Assembly (NCBI GenBank): GCA_031366605.1
Contig: JANLOO010000023.1
Span: 62,001-126,000 of the forward strand
Direction of reading: 5' to 3'
Length of the DNA stretch: 64,000 nucleotides
From: CALMEC01 sp031366605
GTDB taxonomy: Bacteria; Actinomycetota; Thermoleophilia; Miltoncostaeales; Miltoncostaeaceae
The number at the start of each line of letters is the position of its first letter. Position 1 is the first letter of the stretch. Below the pieces are notes generated by a model, which saw nothing but the letters and a program-made list of their open reading frames with translations, ran no database searches and was not told the DNA's origin. This document shows, in pieces, positions 53,331 through 62,050 of the stretch. The position numbers and the translations under genes were made by a program.

Positions 53331-54056
53331 ATGGATGACGCCCCCGCCCGGGCGGCAGCACTCGCCGACTACCACGCTGCGGAGGTGGTCGATTGCGTGC
53401 GCTGCCCGCTCCACCAGACCCGCACCCAAGTGGTCCTGGGAAGCGGCGACCCCGACGCCGACGTGTTGTTCGTCGGTGAGGCGCCGGGCTACCACGAGGA
53501 CAAGAACGGCGTGCCGTTCGTCGGCGCCGCCGGCAAGTTGCTCGACAAGCTGTTGGCCGGGATCGGGATGACGCGTCAGGACGTGTTCGTGGCCAATGTC
53601 CTCAAGTGCCGTCCGCCCGGTAACCGCGACCCGCTCGCGGCCGAGATCGAGGCCTGTGAGGGGCACCTGTTCCGCCAGGTCGGAATCATCCAGCCCAAGC
53701 TCATCTGCACGCTCGGCAACTTCGCGACCAAGCTCATCTCGGGCCGATCGGACGGCATCAGCCGGGTACACGGCAACGAGCTGCCGATCGAGATCGGCGG
53801 GCACGCGGTGCTGCTCTACCCGCTGTATCACCCTGCGGCAGCGCTCTACATGCCGTCGATGCTGGCGACGCTCGAGGCCGACTTCGCAAGGATTCCCGAG
53901 CTGATCGGCGCACCCGCTCGCGCTCCCATCGTTGCCGGCGATGCAGCGGGATCGGCGGATGGGCGAGAGGCTCCGCCGGCTGTCGACGGCGCCGAGGTGC
54001 GTGTCGCCGCCGCCCGTGACCTGGCCGCCGAACCCCAGCAGCTCGGGCTGTTCTGA
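53331..54056 (+). CDS. Uracil-DNA glycosylase, family 4 (Fe-S)
   Basis: 241 residues. It excises uracil from DNA. Family-4 motifs: FVGEAPGYHEDKNGVPFVG (active-site loop), LKCRPPGNRDP, and LYHPAAALY (His of the leucine loop). Four cysteines for the 4Fe-4S cluster are present: two in VDCVRCPL near the N-terminus, one in LKCRP and one in EACEGHLF. The C-terminal 40 residues are an Ala-rich extension. First gene of the operon; its TGA overlaps a CTG that probably starts tsaE. Confidence 0.94.
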   Translation: MDDAPARAAALADYHAAEVVDCVRCPLHQTRTQVVLGSGDPDADVLFVGEAPGYHEDKNGVPFVGAAGKLLDKLLAGIGMTRQDVFVANVLKCRPPGNRDPLAAEIEACEGHLFRQVGIIQPKLICTLGNFATKLISGRSDGISRVHGNELPIEIGGHAVLLYPLYHPAAALYMPSMLATLEADFARIPELIGAPARAPIVAGDAAGSADGREAPPAVDGAEVRVAAARDLAAEPQQLGLF

Positions 54057-54508
54057 TCGAACTGGCGACCAACGGGCCCGACGAGACGGAGGCCATCGGG
54101 GCCGCAATCGCGTCGATTGTGCATCCCGGGGATGTCGTGACGCTGCGTGGCGAGCTCGGTGCCGGAAAGACCACGCTCGTGCGCGGAGCCGCCCGTGCGC
54201 TCGGCATTGCCGACCACGTCACGAGTCCCACGTTTACGGTTGCGCAGCGCTATCAGGGGCGCGTTGCCGTCGCACACCTCGACGCCTACCGGCTCGGTGC
54301 GGTCGATGATGAGGAACTCGGTTTGGCGCTCGAGGCGGCGGCGGACGCCATCGCGTTCGTGGAGTGGCCAGATGCGTTGGCGGCGGCGTTCGACGACGTC
54401 GCGGTCGAGGTGACCATGGAGCATGGGGGCGGTGACAGGCGGTTGCTAACGTTGACCAGCCCCGACGCGGAGCGCGAAGCCGCACTCCTCGACGCCATTG
54501 ATCATTGA
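54053..54508 (+). CDS. tsaE: tRNA t6A biosynthesis ATPase TsaE
   Basis: 151 residues if started at CTG 54053 (CTGA overlap with the glycosylase stop); CTG 54062 and GTG 54119 are alternatives, but the family N-terminus (ELATNGPDETEAIGAAIASI) lies upstream of the GTG. P-loop GELGAGKTTLVRGAARAL, the SPTFTVAQRYQ switch, HLDAYRLG and FVEWPD are standard. TsaE drives the threonylcarbamoyl-transfer complex with TsaB and TsaD for t6A at position 37 of ANN-decoding tRNAs. Stop overlaps the TTG of tsaB. Confidence 0.93.
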   Translation: MIELATNGPDETEAIGAAIASIVHPGDVVTLRGELGAGKTTLVRGAARALGIADHVTSPTFTVAQRYQGRVAVAHLDAYRLGAVDDEELGLALEAAADAIAFVEWPDALAAAFDDVAVEVTMEHGGGDRRLLTLTSPDAEREAALLDAIDH

Positions 54509-55215
54509 TCACGCTCGCATTCGACACAGCAACGCCTGCTCCCAGCCTCGCGGTCCTGCGTGACGGCGCGACCGTGGCCGAGCGTGTGCTCGACCCGGAA
54601 GTGGGCGCAGGTCGTCGCGTGGCCGAGGAGATCCATCGGCTGTTGACCGACGTCGGCATCAGCGTGCGCGACCTCGGTGAGATCGTGGTCGGCGTCGGAC
54701 CGGGAGGATTCACCGGGCTTCGCATCGGTATCGCGACTGCCCTGGGGTTGGGGCAGGCTCTGAGCATCCCGGTGCGTGGCGTCGCCTCGCTCGAAGCGCT
54801 TGCGCTCGGGATTTTGGTGCATGCGCCTGAGGGGGCCATCGTCGTGCCGGTCATCGATGCCAAGCGCCAGGAGGTGTTCGCAGCGGCATATCGCGGTGAC
54901 GGCGCCGGCGGGTTCGCGACCGTCGTGGATCCCCACGCGACAAGCGCAGCGGGCTTGGGCGAACGCCTGGACGAGTTCGCAACGGCGTCTCAGCCGGTGT
55001 ACCTGGCCGGTGACGGGGTCCATCGCTGCGCCGACCTTGTGGGGCAGGCCGTGCTGGCGCTCCCCGATGACTCATCGGCCCATCAGGTCAGCGCCGTCCG
55101 GCTGGCACAACGGGCCCGTACGGGCGGGGCACGGCCGGTCAGCCCGCTGTACCTGCGACTTCCGGACGCGGAGGTCAACCGGATCCGCCGTGCACGCGAG
55201 GCGGCCAGAGCGTGA
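54505..55215 (+). CDS. tsaB: tRNA t6A biosynthesis protein TsaB
   Basis: 236 residues from TTG 54505 (TTGA overlap). An ASKHA-fold, inactive paralogue of TsaD that scaffolds the complex. The family opening ITLAFDTATPAPSLAVLRDG and GVGPGGFTGLRIGIATALGL are plain; the C-terminal half is the usual variable domain. It sits between tsaE and rimI, each junction overlapping by 4 bases. Confidence 0.94.
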   Translation: MITLAFDTATPAPSLAVLRDGATVAERVLDPEVGAGRRVAEEIHRLLTDVGISVRDLGEIVVGVGPGGFTGLRIGIATALGLGQALSIPVRGVASLEALALGILVHAPEGAIVVPVIDAKRQEVFAAAYRGDGAGGFATVVDPHATSAAGLGERLDEFATASQPVYLAGDGVHRCADLVGQAVLALPDDSSAHQVSAVRLAQRARTGGARPVSPLYLRLPDAEVNRIRRAREAARA

Positions 55216-55691
55216 GCGCGACCGAAACCCGGGGCGACCCCCGGTCGCGTCTGACCGTTCGCTCGATGCGGCGCGGCGACCTGGACGGCGGGGTGATGGC
55301 GATCGAGCGCGAGAGCTATCCATTGCCCTGGAGCCGGCGGATGCTGGAGGGTGAGCTTGTCCGCCCCGGCGGCATCTGCTTGGTCGCGGTGCACGAGGAT
55401 CAGATCGTGGGGTACATCCTGGTCGCAGTGCAGGTGGACGTGTGGCACATCCTCAACGTCACCGTGCATCCATTGCATCGCGGGCGACGCATCGGCGATG
55501 CGCTGGTGCGCGCGGCGATGACGGTGGGGGACAGGCGCGAGCACGCGGGGTTCACGCTCGAGGTGCGTGTCTCCAACGAGCGGGCCATCCGTCTGTACGA
55601 ACGACTCAAGTTTGTTTCCCACGGGGTCAGGCCGCGCTACTACAGTGACAACGGTGAGGACGCGTTGATCATGTGGAGGCTGCCGGAGTGA
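55212..55691 (+). CDS. rimI: Ribosomal-protein-alanine N-acetyltransferase (GNAT)
   Basis: 159 residues from GTG 55212 (GTGA overlap). GNAT fold: acetyl-CoA loop VHPLHRGRRIGDALVRAAMT, preceding strands GYILVAVQVDVWHILNVTV, and the terminal LYERLKFVSHGVRPRYY. RimI acetylates the N-terminus of S18 in E. coli; in actinobacteria it is regularly clustered with the tsa genes. A basic N-terminal extension of about 15 residues precedes the domain. Ends in a GTGA overlap with tsaD. Confidence 0.9.
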   Translation: MSATETRGDPRSRLTVRSMRRGDLDGGVMAIERESYPLPWSRRMLEGELVRPGGICLVAVHEDQIVGYILVAVQVDVWHILNVTVHPLHRGRRIGDALVRAAMTVGDRREHAGFTLEVRVSNERAIRLYERLKFVSHGVRPRYYSDNGEDALIMWRLPE

Positions 55692-56704
55692 CGGCCGGTC
55701 CGATCCTGGCGATCGAGACGTCGTGCGACGAGACCGCGGCCGCCGTCGTCGAGGGGCGCACGATTCGCTCCAACGTGATTGCGAGTCAGGCCGAGTTGCA
55801 CACCCCGTACGGCGGCGTCGTGCCCGAGGTCGCCGCCCGCCACCACCTGGGGACGGTCAACGCCGTCATCGACGAGGCCCTCGTGCGCGCGGGCATCACG
55901 CTGGACGACGTGGCGCAGATCGCCGTGACCCAGCGACCTGGCCTGATCGGGGCGCTCCTCGTCGGCGTCGCAACGGCCAAGGCGATCGCGTACGCCGCGG
56001 GCAAGCCCCTGATCATGGTCGATCATCTGCACGGGCACATCTGCGCCGCCTGGTTGAACCCGGTCGCGCTTGACCCGCCGTTTGTGAGTCTGGTCGCCTC
56101 CGGAGGCCACACCCGCCTTGACCTGGTTCACGATTTCCTCGCGCCACAGCTGTTGGGTCAGACCCGAGACGACGCTGCGGGCGAGGCGGTGGACAAAGGC
56201 GCCCGGCTGCTGGGCCTCGGCTACCCCGGCGGGCCGGCGCTCGAGCGGCTTGCAACCGACGGGGATCCGGCGGCGTTCGCGTTCCCCGTTGGACTCGGTG
56301 GCCGGACAGAGCGGGATTTTTCGTTTGCAGGCGTCAAGACCGCCCTGTTGTACACCGTCCGCGATCTGGACGATGTACAGGTGCGTCTCGCCGACCTCGC
56401 CGCGTCATATCAAGAAGCCGTCATGCGTCCGCTCGCCGAGCGGTTGGTGGACGCCGCGGTCGAGCACCGCGTGCCGGCGGTCGCCCTGGGCGGCGGCGTC
56501 GCCGCCAACAGTCGGTTGCGCGCGCTCGTGGCCGAGCAGGCAGCAGCACACGGCTTGAGGGTGGCGGTGCCCGACCGCGTGCTCTGCACCGACAACGCCG
56601 CCATGATCGGGGCAGCGGCGCAATTCACACCCGCGATCGCCTGGCCCGAGTACTTGGGCCACGACGCGATTGCCACGGCTCCGCCCGGCGGGATCGCCGC
56701 ATGA
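55688..56704 (+). CDS. tsaD: tRNA N6-adenosine threonylcarbamoyltransferase
   Basis: 338 residues from GTG 55688 (GTGA overlap). Catalytic subunit that transfers the threonylcarbamoyl group to tRNA A37. Motifs: ILAIETSCDETAAAVVEG, the metal pair in MVDHLHGHICAAW (HxxxH), VASGGHTRL, and the C-terminal GGGVAANSRLRALV nucleotide site with the last metal Asp in CTDNAAMIG. Length normal. The stop overlaps the start of a secreted protease gene (ATGA), an unexpected neighbour. Confidence 0.96.
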   Translation: MTAGPILAIETSCDETAAAVVEGRTIRSNVIASQAELHTPYGGVVPEVAARHHLGTVNAVIDEALVRAGITLDDVAQIAVTQRPGLIGALLVGVATAKAIAYAAGKPLIMVDHLHGHICAAWLNPVALDPPFVSLVASGGHTRLDLVHDFLAPQLLGQTRDDAAGEAVDKGARLLGLGYPGGPALERLATDGDPAAFAFPVGLGGRTERDFSFAGVKTALLYTVRDLDDVQVRLADLAASYQEAVMRPLAERLVDAAVEHRVPAVALGGGVAANSRLRALVAEQAAAHGLRVAVPDRVLCTDNAAMIGAAAQFTPAIAWPEYLGHDAIATAPPGGIAA

Positions 56705-59214
56705 TGGCCCCGCCCTGGATGCGTCGTGTCGGTCTGCTCGCCGCCGGTGCCCTGGCGTCGACGACGCCGGTGCTCTTGGCGGATCTGACCTCGGATGACC
56801 TGTCCACGTCGCCAGTGCGGGCCTTGGCGGCGGCCGACGCGTGGCGCGACGTGCTCGAGGCCCACGGCGCCCCCCAACTCCCGCCGCCGTCCGACACCGA
56901 GTCGGCCATCGTCGTGCTGGACGGACCGGCGGTCGCCGAGCACGCCCCTGCCGACCGGGCCACGGCCGTCGCGCAAATCGCGTTGCAGCAGGCGTCGGTC
57001 GAGCCGGCGCTCCTGGGGCTCGGCGCCACGATCAACTTCCGGTACCGCGCCCTCGTCAACGGCTTCGGCATCCGGGTGCCGACCGGTCGGCTCGCGCTCG
57101 TCGCCGAACTGCCGGAGGTCAAGGCGATCTATCCGGTCACATACATGGCTCCCGCGCAAGATTCAGCGTCCGATCCTCAGGCGCAGCCGCTGCCGGGCGC
57201 ACCCGCAGGCGCGACGCCCGCGCAACCGGCACAGCCACCCGCGGGACCCGACCCGGCAACGATCGCGATGATCGACGCGGGAATTCAGCCCGCGCACCCG
57301 TGGCTGGGCGGCGGGATCGGCCCCGAGCGCCTGATCGTGGGCGGCGCGGACTTCGTCACCGGCAATCCGGGGCCTGAAGCCAGTGCGGATGGGCGATTTG
57401 CCGAGGCCCACGGGACCGAGGTGGCCGGGCTCGTGCTTCGCAGTCCGGCGATGACGGGACTGCCGCCGGATCACGTTCCGCGCCTGCGGGCATATCGCGT
57501 GGTCGCGCGCGAGTTCGTCGATGGTCGTGTGCGCCCGTTGGCGCGCACCGACCGTGTGTTGGCGGCCATGGAACGGGCTGTCGATCCCAACCTTGACGGC
57601 AACCTGGACGATCGGGCCGAAGTCATCCTAATTGGCGTTGCACGATCATTCGACGGTGGCGGCCCCGATCCTGTCGCGTCGGCTGCCAACGCCGCCGACG
57701 CGGCAGGATCACTCGTGGTCGCCCCGGCGGGCAACGAAGGACCGACGTTCGGCTCCGTCGGCACGATTGCCGGACCCGCCGCATCCCAAAAGGTGCTGAC
57801 CGTCGGCGGGCTCGGTGCTGCGGTTGCACCGCGGACCGCGGACCTGGACCTGGCAGTCGGCCCTGCGGCCGCACGGCTCGCAGGCCTGCCGCTGATCGGG
57901 CCGACGCCCCCAGCGGCCGCGCTCCCGGTCGTGGTACTCGCAGGTGTCGATGGGTTGACGCGCGGCGACGAAGGACGCGACTACGCTGATGCGGCCGGCA
58001 ACAGCCGCGTTGTCGGCGCGATCGCGGTCGTCGGCAGGGGCGGCGGCACCCTCGCGACGAAGGCCCGTGCAGCGGCACAGGCCGGGGCGGTTGCCCTGGC
58101 GGTGTGGGACCAGGACGGGCCCGGTCTGTTCCCGGGGATCAGGGCGGGCGCGGACATGCCCATTGCGGTCATCGGCTTGGGTGCACGCCAGGGACAGGTC
58201 CTCGTCGAGCACCCGGAGTTCGCAGCGCGGATCATCGAGCAGCCGGATCGCGCGACCAGCCAGTCCATCCCATCGTTCTCGTCTCGTGGACCGACCGCCG
58301 ACGGCCATCTGGAACCGGATCTGGTGGCACCCGCCGTCGACGTCGAGACCGCCTATCCCGGCCCTGGCGGCGAACCGCTGGTTGCCAGGATGAGCGGCAC
58401 GAGCGCGGCGGCCGCACAGGTTGCGGCGATGGCGTTGCGTGTCCGCGTTGATCGGCCAGAGCTGACGCCCGCTGATGTGCGCAGCTTGTTGGTGCAGGCC
58501 GCTGAACCGTTGCCGGGTGCTCCGCTGACCGATCAGGGTGCCGGAGTTGCGCGCATGCCGAGCGCGTTGCCGATCGCGGTGGAACCGGCGGTCCTTTCGG
58601 GTGTACGGGCTCGCAGCGCGACAACACGGATGACGCTGACGCTTCACGACCTGGCCGGTGCGGGCGGCCGGTTCCGTGTCGGTATCACCACACCCGCCGG
58701 CGTGGCGGTCGTACCAGGCGATCCCGTCGAGATCACACCGGGTGGTCGCGCGGACATCACGGTGGACATCCCCGCGGGGACCGACGCGTTCTCGGGAACG
58801 CTTCATGTCGTGGCCGAAGACGGTCGGACGGTGGCGGTGGCTCCCGTCTACGCAGCGCCCAAGCCCGTCGTCCCCAGCCTCGCGCTCAGCCCACCACAGA
58901 TTCGCCTGACGGGCGACGACGCCGAGGCCCGCGTCACGATCGGGTTCGTCGGCCGCAGCGCAGCGACGCTCGTGGTCTCGCCGCTCCACGATCTGGGCCT
59001 GTGGCTCGTCCCATCCGGCGGGGGCGCCCCGATCAGGATGGCCGGCGACAAACAAGTCGGCGACTGGCCAGCCGGTACCTACCGGTTCGCACTCACCCGC
59101 CGTCGCTCCGATGGCCAAGAACTCCCCGCAGGCCGCTACCGGCTGCGCGTCCAAGGCCTCGGCCCCGACGGTGCCCCCCTGATCCGCGAAAGCAACGTCT
59201 TCCGCCTGAAGTAA
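56701..59214 (+). CDS. Secreted subtilisin-like serine protease with PA domain
   Basis: 837 residues from ATG 56701, inside the tsaD stop. Signal peptide about 1-27, then an I9-type propeptide (about 60-145, AIVVLDGPAVAEHAPADRAT), and the S8 catalytic domain with Asp (TIAMIDAGIQPAHPW), His (AHGTEVAGLVLR), oxyanion Asn (VAPAGNEGP) and Ser (MSGTSAAAAQVAAM). A PA domain is inserted between His and Ser (about 395-515). After residue 610 come two beta-rich modules, the second with fibronectin-like strands. No sorting signal or membrane anchor is seen at the C-terminus. Co-translation with t6A genes is unusual. Confidence 0.92.
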   Translation: MMAPPWMRRVGLLAAGALASTTPVLLADLTSDDLSTSPVRALAAADAWRDVLEAHGAPQLPPPSDTESAIVVLDGPAVAEHAPADRATAVAQIALQQASVEPALLGLGATINFRYRALVNGFGIRVPTGRLALVAELPEVKAIYPVTYMAPAQDSASDPQAQPLPGAPAGATPAQPAQPPAGPDPATIAMIDAGIQPAHPWLGGGIGPERLIVGGADFVTGNPGPEASADGRFAEAHGTEVAGLVLRSPAMTGLPPDHVPRLRAYRVVAREFVDGRVRPLARTDRVLAAMERAVDPNLDGNLDDRAEVILIGVARSFDGGGPDPVASAANAADAAGSLVVAPAGNEGPTFGSVGTIAGPAASQKVLTVGGLGAAVAPRTADLDLAVGPAAARLAGLPLIGPTPPAAALPVVVLAGVDGLTRGDEGRDYADAAGNSRVVGAIAVVGRGGGTLATKARAAAQAGAVALAVWDQDGPGLFPGIRAGADMPIAVIGLGARQGQVLVEHPEFAARIIEQPDRATSQSIPSFSSRGPTADGHLEPDLVAPAVDVETAYPGPGGEPLVARMSGTSAAAAQVAAMALRVRVDRPELTPADVRSLLVQAAEPLPGAPLTDQGAGVARMPSALPIAVEPAVLSGVRARSATTRMTLTLHDLAGAGGRFRVGITTPAGVAVVPGDPVEITPGGRADITVDIPAGTDAFSGTLHVVAEDGRTVAVAPVYAAPKPVVPSLALSPPQIRLTGDDAEARVTIGFVGRSAATLVVSPLHDLGLWLVPSGGGAPIRMAGDKQVGDWPAGTYRFALTRRRSDGQELPAGRYRLRVQGLGPDGAPLIRESNVFRLK

Positions 59215-59438
59215 CCGGTGTGGCCGGCACTGATCGGCGTTCCACATTCGCAGGCCCACGGTGTGAAATCCGGCCGCAGTGCGCGTTGGAGTGGCCCGGA
59301 AGGCCGCGACGAGGCCGACCAAGAGCCGTGCTGAATGCGGACTATGGACCGCCGCCGACGTTGAGACCCGTCTGAAGGGCGGAGCCGCAGGCCGACCGAG
59401 AGCCGTATCGGAGCCGTCGTGGAGTCGCTCGGACGTGG

Positions 59439-59462
59439 TACTTTGTAGCCAAATGATACAAA
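59439..59462 (+). promoter_or_regulatory. rex promoter and candidate operator
   Basis: TACTTT (59439-59444) as -10 overlaps a palindrome TTTGTA-N9-TACAAA (59442-59462). The repeat resembles, but is not identical to, the Rex box TTGTGAA-N4-TTCACAA, and would block transcription if bound. A Shine-Dalgarno (GGGAAGG) follows before the TTG start. Confidence 0.45.
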
Positions 59463-59496
59463 CTCCGCCGAGGGCGGCGGGTGAGGGAAGGCGACA

Positions 59497-60120
59497 TTGG
59501 CACAGGATCGGCTCACACTTGGCGTTGCGACGCGGCTGTCACGGTACCTGCAGGTACTGACGCAGTCGAAGAAAATGGGCAAGAACTCGATCTCGTCACA
59601 GGCGATCTCGGAGTACACCAACGTCAACCCAACGCAGATCCGGCGGGATCTGTCCGGCTTCGGCAAGTTCGGCAAGCGCGGAGTCGGCTACGACATCGAT
59701 ACCCTGATCGCCCAGATCCGCAAGATCCTGCGCACGTCGGGCCAGCACAACATCGCGCTCTTCGGCTCTGGCAACCTGGGCCAGGCCATTGCCGGCAGCG
59801 GTGTGTTCGCAGACCACGGGTTTCGGATTTCGGCGATCTTCGACGTGGACCCCGACAAGGTCGGGACCAGCATCGGCGACATCACCGTGCGCCACTACTC
59901 CGAGCTACCCCAGGTCGTTGGCGGGGACGGCATCATGGTCGGCGTGCTCGCGGTGCCCGGGCACGTGGCCCAGATGGTCGCCGATGACCTCGTCTCATCG
60001 GGCGTCAAGATCATCTTCAACTACTCCGACGCGCTGCTGTCGGTCCCATCGGATGTGACCGTGCATACGTCCAGCCCTGCGGTGGAGCTGCTGTACGCGC
60101 TGTACTTCTACCTGACCTGA
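59497..60120 (+). CDS. rex: Redox-sensing transcriptional repressor Rex
   Basis: 207 residues from TTG 59497 (GGGAAGG 7 bases upstream). Winged-helix N-domain (about 1-80: RLTLGVATRLSRYLQVLTQS, SSQAISEYTNVNPTQIRRDL, FGKFGKRGVGYDI) followed by a Rossmann NADH domain with GSGNLGQAIAG and IFDVDPDKVG. Rex releases DNA when the NADH/NAD ratio rises and controls respiration and fermentation genes. The palindrome over its promoter suggests autoregulation. Convergent with, and overlapping by 13 bases, the next gene. Confidence 0.96.
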   Translation: MAQDRLTLGVATRLSRYLQVLTQSKKMGKNSISSQAISEYTNVNPTQIRRDLSGFGKFGKRGVGYDIDTLIAQIRKILRTSGQHNIALFGSGNLGQAIAGSGVFADHGFRISAIFDVDPDKVGTSIGDITVRHYSELPQVVGGDGIMVGVLAVPGHVAQMVADDLVSSGVKIIFNYSDALLSVPSDVTVHTSSPAVELLYALYFYLT

Positions 60121-60749
60121 GCCTGGACGAGGTCGAGCCGGTACCCGGTTCCCTCCGTTGGGTGGAACCCGACGCGGCGCAGGTACGCGGCGTGGGCTTC
60201 GCTGCCCGCTGTGGTGACCAGGGTGTCGACGTCGAGGTTGCGAAACAGGTCACGTCTCGCGTTGAAGAGGTAATCGCCGATCCGGAAATCGCGATAGGCC
60301 GTGGTGACGAAATCGAGCAGCACTTGCGCGGTGCGGCCGCCACGTGGCGTGATGATGACCGCCCCAGCCGGCACCAGGTCGCGCAGCGCCAGCAGGACAT
60401 GTTGAGACGCCGCGGGGTCAAAGCGAAACTCCGGTTGAAACCGCTTGATGTCCGCCGCATGAAACCGCAGAAACTCGGCCAGATACGGCGAGTCCGCAGG
60501 CATCTCCACGACGGCGAACGCCTCCATGGTCCGATGCATCTTCCAGATGAAGTAGACGTTGATCAGGACGATCGCGAAGTTGAGCGCCGCGACGGGGTAG
60601 GCGCCGATCAAGATCCCGTAGAGCGTGAAACACGCGGCGCCGACCAAGTTGATCCAACGGAGCCGCACGATCGATCGCATCATCAGCGAGATGGCGATCA
60701 AGACCGAGGCGAGATACCCAAACCCCTCCAACAGTATGTGCGTGCTCAT
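60108..60749 (-). CDS. YgjV-like inner-membrane protein with C-terminal soluble domain
   Basis: 213 residues from ATG 60749. Three hydrophobic helices in the first 75 residues (LLEGFGYLASVLIAISLMMR; WINLVGAACFTLYGILIG; VAALNFAIVLINVYFIW) match the YgjV type of bacterial membrane protein. The remaining 130 residues form a soluble domain with an acetyltransferase-like ending (YLRRVGFHPTEGTGYRLDLV). Function unknown. The stop lies inside the last codons of rex on the other strand. Confidence 0.75.
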   Translation of the reverse strand: MSTHILLEGFGYLASVLIAISLMMRSIVRLRWINLVGAACFTLYGILIGAYPVAALNFAIVLINVYFIWKMHRTMEAFAVVEMPADSPYLAEFLRFHAADIKRFQPEFRFDPAASQHVLLALRDLVPAGAVIITPRGGRTAQVLLDFVTTAYRDFRIGDYLFNARRDLFRNLDVDTLVTTAGSEAHAAYLRRVGFHPTEGTGYRLDLVQAQVR

Positions 60750-60833
60750 CAGGGCGTGATCGCGATCGCGGACATCGCCCTATCCCACCAGATTCGGGCG
60801 ACCCGCGTGCGGCGGGGCGTGAAACCGCGTTGC

Positions 60834-60839
60834 TACTAT
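60834..60839 (+). promoter_or_regulatory. Candidate -10 of the carboxylate-amine ligase operon (leaderless)
   Basis: TACTAT ends 8 bases before GTG 60848. Confidence 0.45.
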
Positions 60840-60847
60840 CACTCGTC

Positions 60848-62050
60848 GTGTCCCAGGCCCGACAGAACGAGGAGTCGAGAATCCTCGCCGGGGTGCGTGA
60901 GCGCTTCGAGGAGTCCACGGATTTCACGATCGGGATCGAGGAGGAGTACCAGCTGCTCGACCCTGCGACGCTGGCTTTGACGAGCCGGTACGACGACCTC
61001 GTTGCGGCAGCCGACCCGGTCTTTCGCGAGCGTTTGGCGGGCGAGTTGATCGCGAGTGAGGTCGAGTACCGCACGACCAAACACGACACGTTTGCGTCCG
61101 CGGCACGCGATCTGGTCGAAGGGCGGCTCGCGACGATCGAGCTGGCCGAGCGCCTGGGTGTGGCGGTCGGGATCAGCGGCGTACACCCGTTCAGCCAATG
61201 GACGGATCAACGCATCATCGACACGCCCCACTACCGCCTGGTCGAGAGCGGCCTGGGCTACGTCGCGTGGACCAACAACACGTGGTCACTGCACCTGCAT
61301 TGCGGGGTGCGTGGCGCGGACCGCGCGATCGCGGTGTCCAACGCGCTGCGCAGCGTCTTGCCCGAGTTGTTGGCCCTGTCGGCCAACAGCGCGATCTTCT
61401 GGGGGCGCGCGACACGCCTGCACTCGACTCGGACACAGGTGTTCGCCAAGAGCTTTCCGCGCTGCGGCGTGCCCGAGGTGTTCGCCGACTGGGACGAGTA
61501 CGCGGCGTTTGTGCGCCTGCTCGAGCGCACGGACTCGATCCAGGAAAGCACCCAGATCTGGTGGAGTGTGCGGCCCCATCACAGCTACGGCACGCTCGAG
61601 ATCCGCATCTGTGATGGACAGACCGAGATGGGCGAGGCCCTCGGCGTCGGCGCACTCGCGTTGGCGTGCATCGCCAAGTTCTGCCGGGACTACGATGCGG
61701 GAATCCCCCTGCCCGCGCACTCCGGGCGGCTGATCGAGGAGAACATGTGGCGGGCGATCCGGTTTGGTCTCACCGGGCGGATGATCGACTTCGCGCGCGG
61801 GGTTGACCGCCCCACGGTGCAGGCCCTCGAGGAACTCCTGGCGTGGACCGCGCCAGTCCACGACGAGCTGGGGTTGACGCCGTTTCTGCGCCAGGTCCCT
61901 GTCATGCTGGCGGACGGCAACGGCGCACAGCGGCAGATCAAGCGGCTTGAGGCGCTTGGCGACGTTCGTGCCGTGCATGCAGAGTGCGTCGAGCGCACCC
62001 GCGCGTCGGCACAAGAGATACTCAACGAACTCGAGGCAGTCGCAGCATGA
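60848..62050 (+). CDS. Glutamate-cysteine ligase 2 / carboxylate-amine ligase (YbdK type)
   Basis: 400 residues from GTG 60848. GCS2 family: FTIGIEEEYQLLDP opens the ATP-grasp-like glutamine-synthetase fold, with TKHDTF, ISGVHPFSQW, HLHCGVRGADRAI and SYGTLEIRICDGQTEMGEAL following. Such enzymes make gamma-glutamylcysteine or another gamma-glutamyl or amide bond; many actinobacterial members are not true glutathione enzymes. No gshB is in the window. Stop overlaps the DUF1844 gene (ATGA). Confidence 0.88.
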   Translation: MSQARQNEESRILAGVRERFEESTDFTIGIEEEYQLLDPATLALTSRYDDLVAAADPVFRERLAGELIASEVEYRTTKHDTFASAARDLVEGRLATIELAERLGVAVGISGVHPFSQWTDQRIIDTPHYRLVESGLGYVAWTNNTWSLHLHCGVRGADRAIAVSNALRSVLPELLALSANSAIFWGRATRLHSTRTQVFAKSFPRCGVPEVFADWDEYAAFVRLLERTDSIQESTQIWWSVRPHHSYGTLEIRICDGQTEMGEALGVGALALACIAKFCRDYDAGIPLPAHSGRLIEENMWRAIRFGLTGRMIDFARGVDRPTVQALEELLAWTAPVHDELGLTPFLRQVPVMLADGNGAQRQIKRLEALGDVRAVHAECVERTRASAQEILNELEAVAA

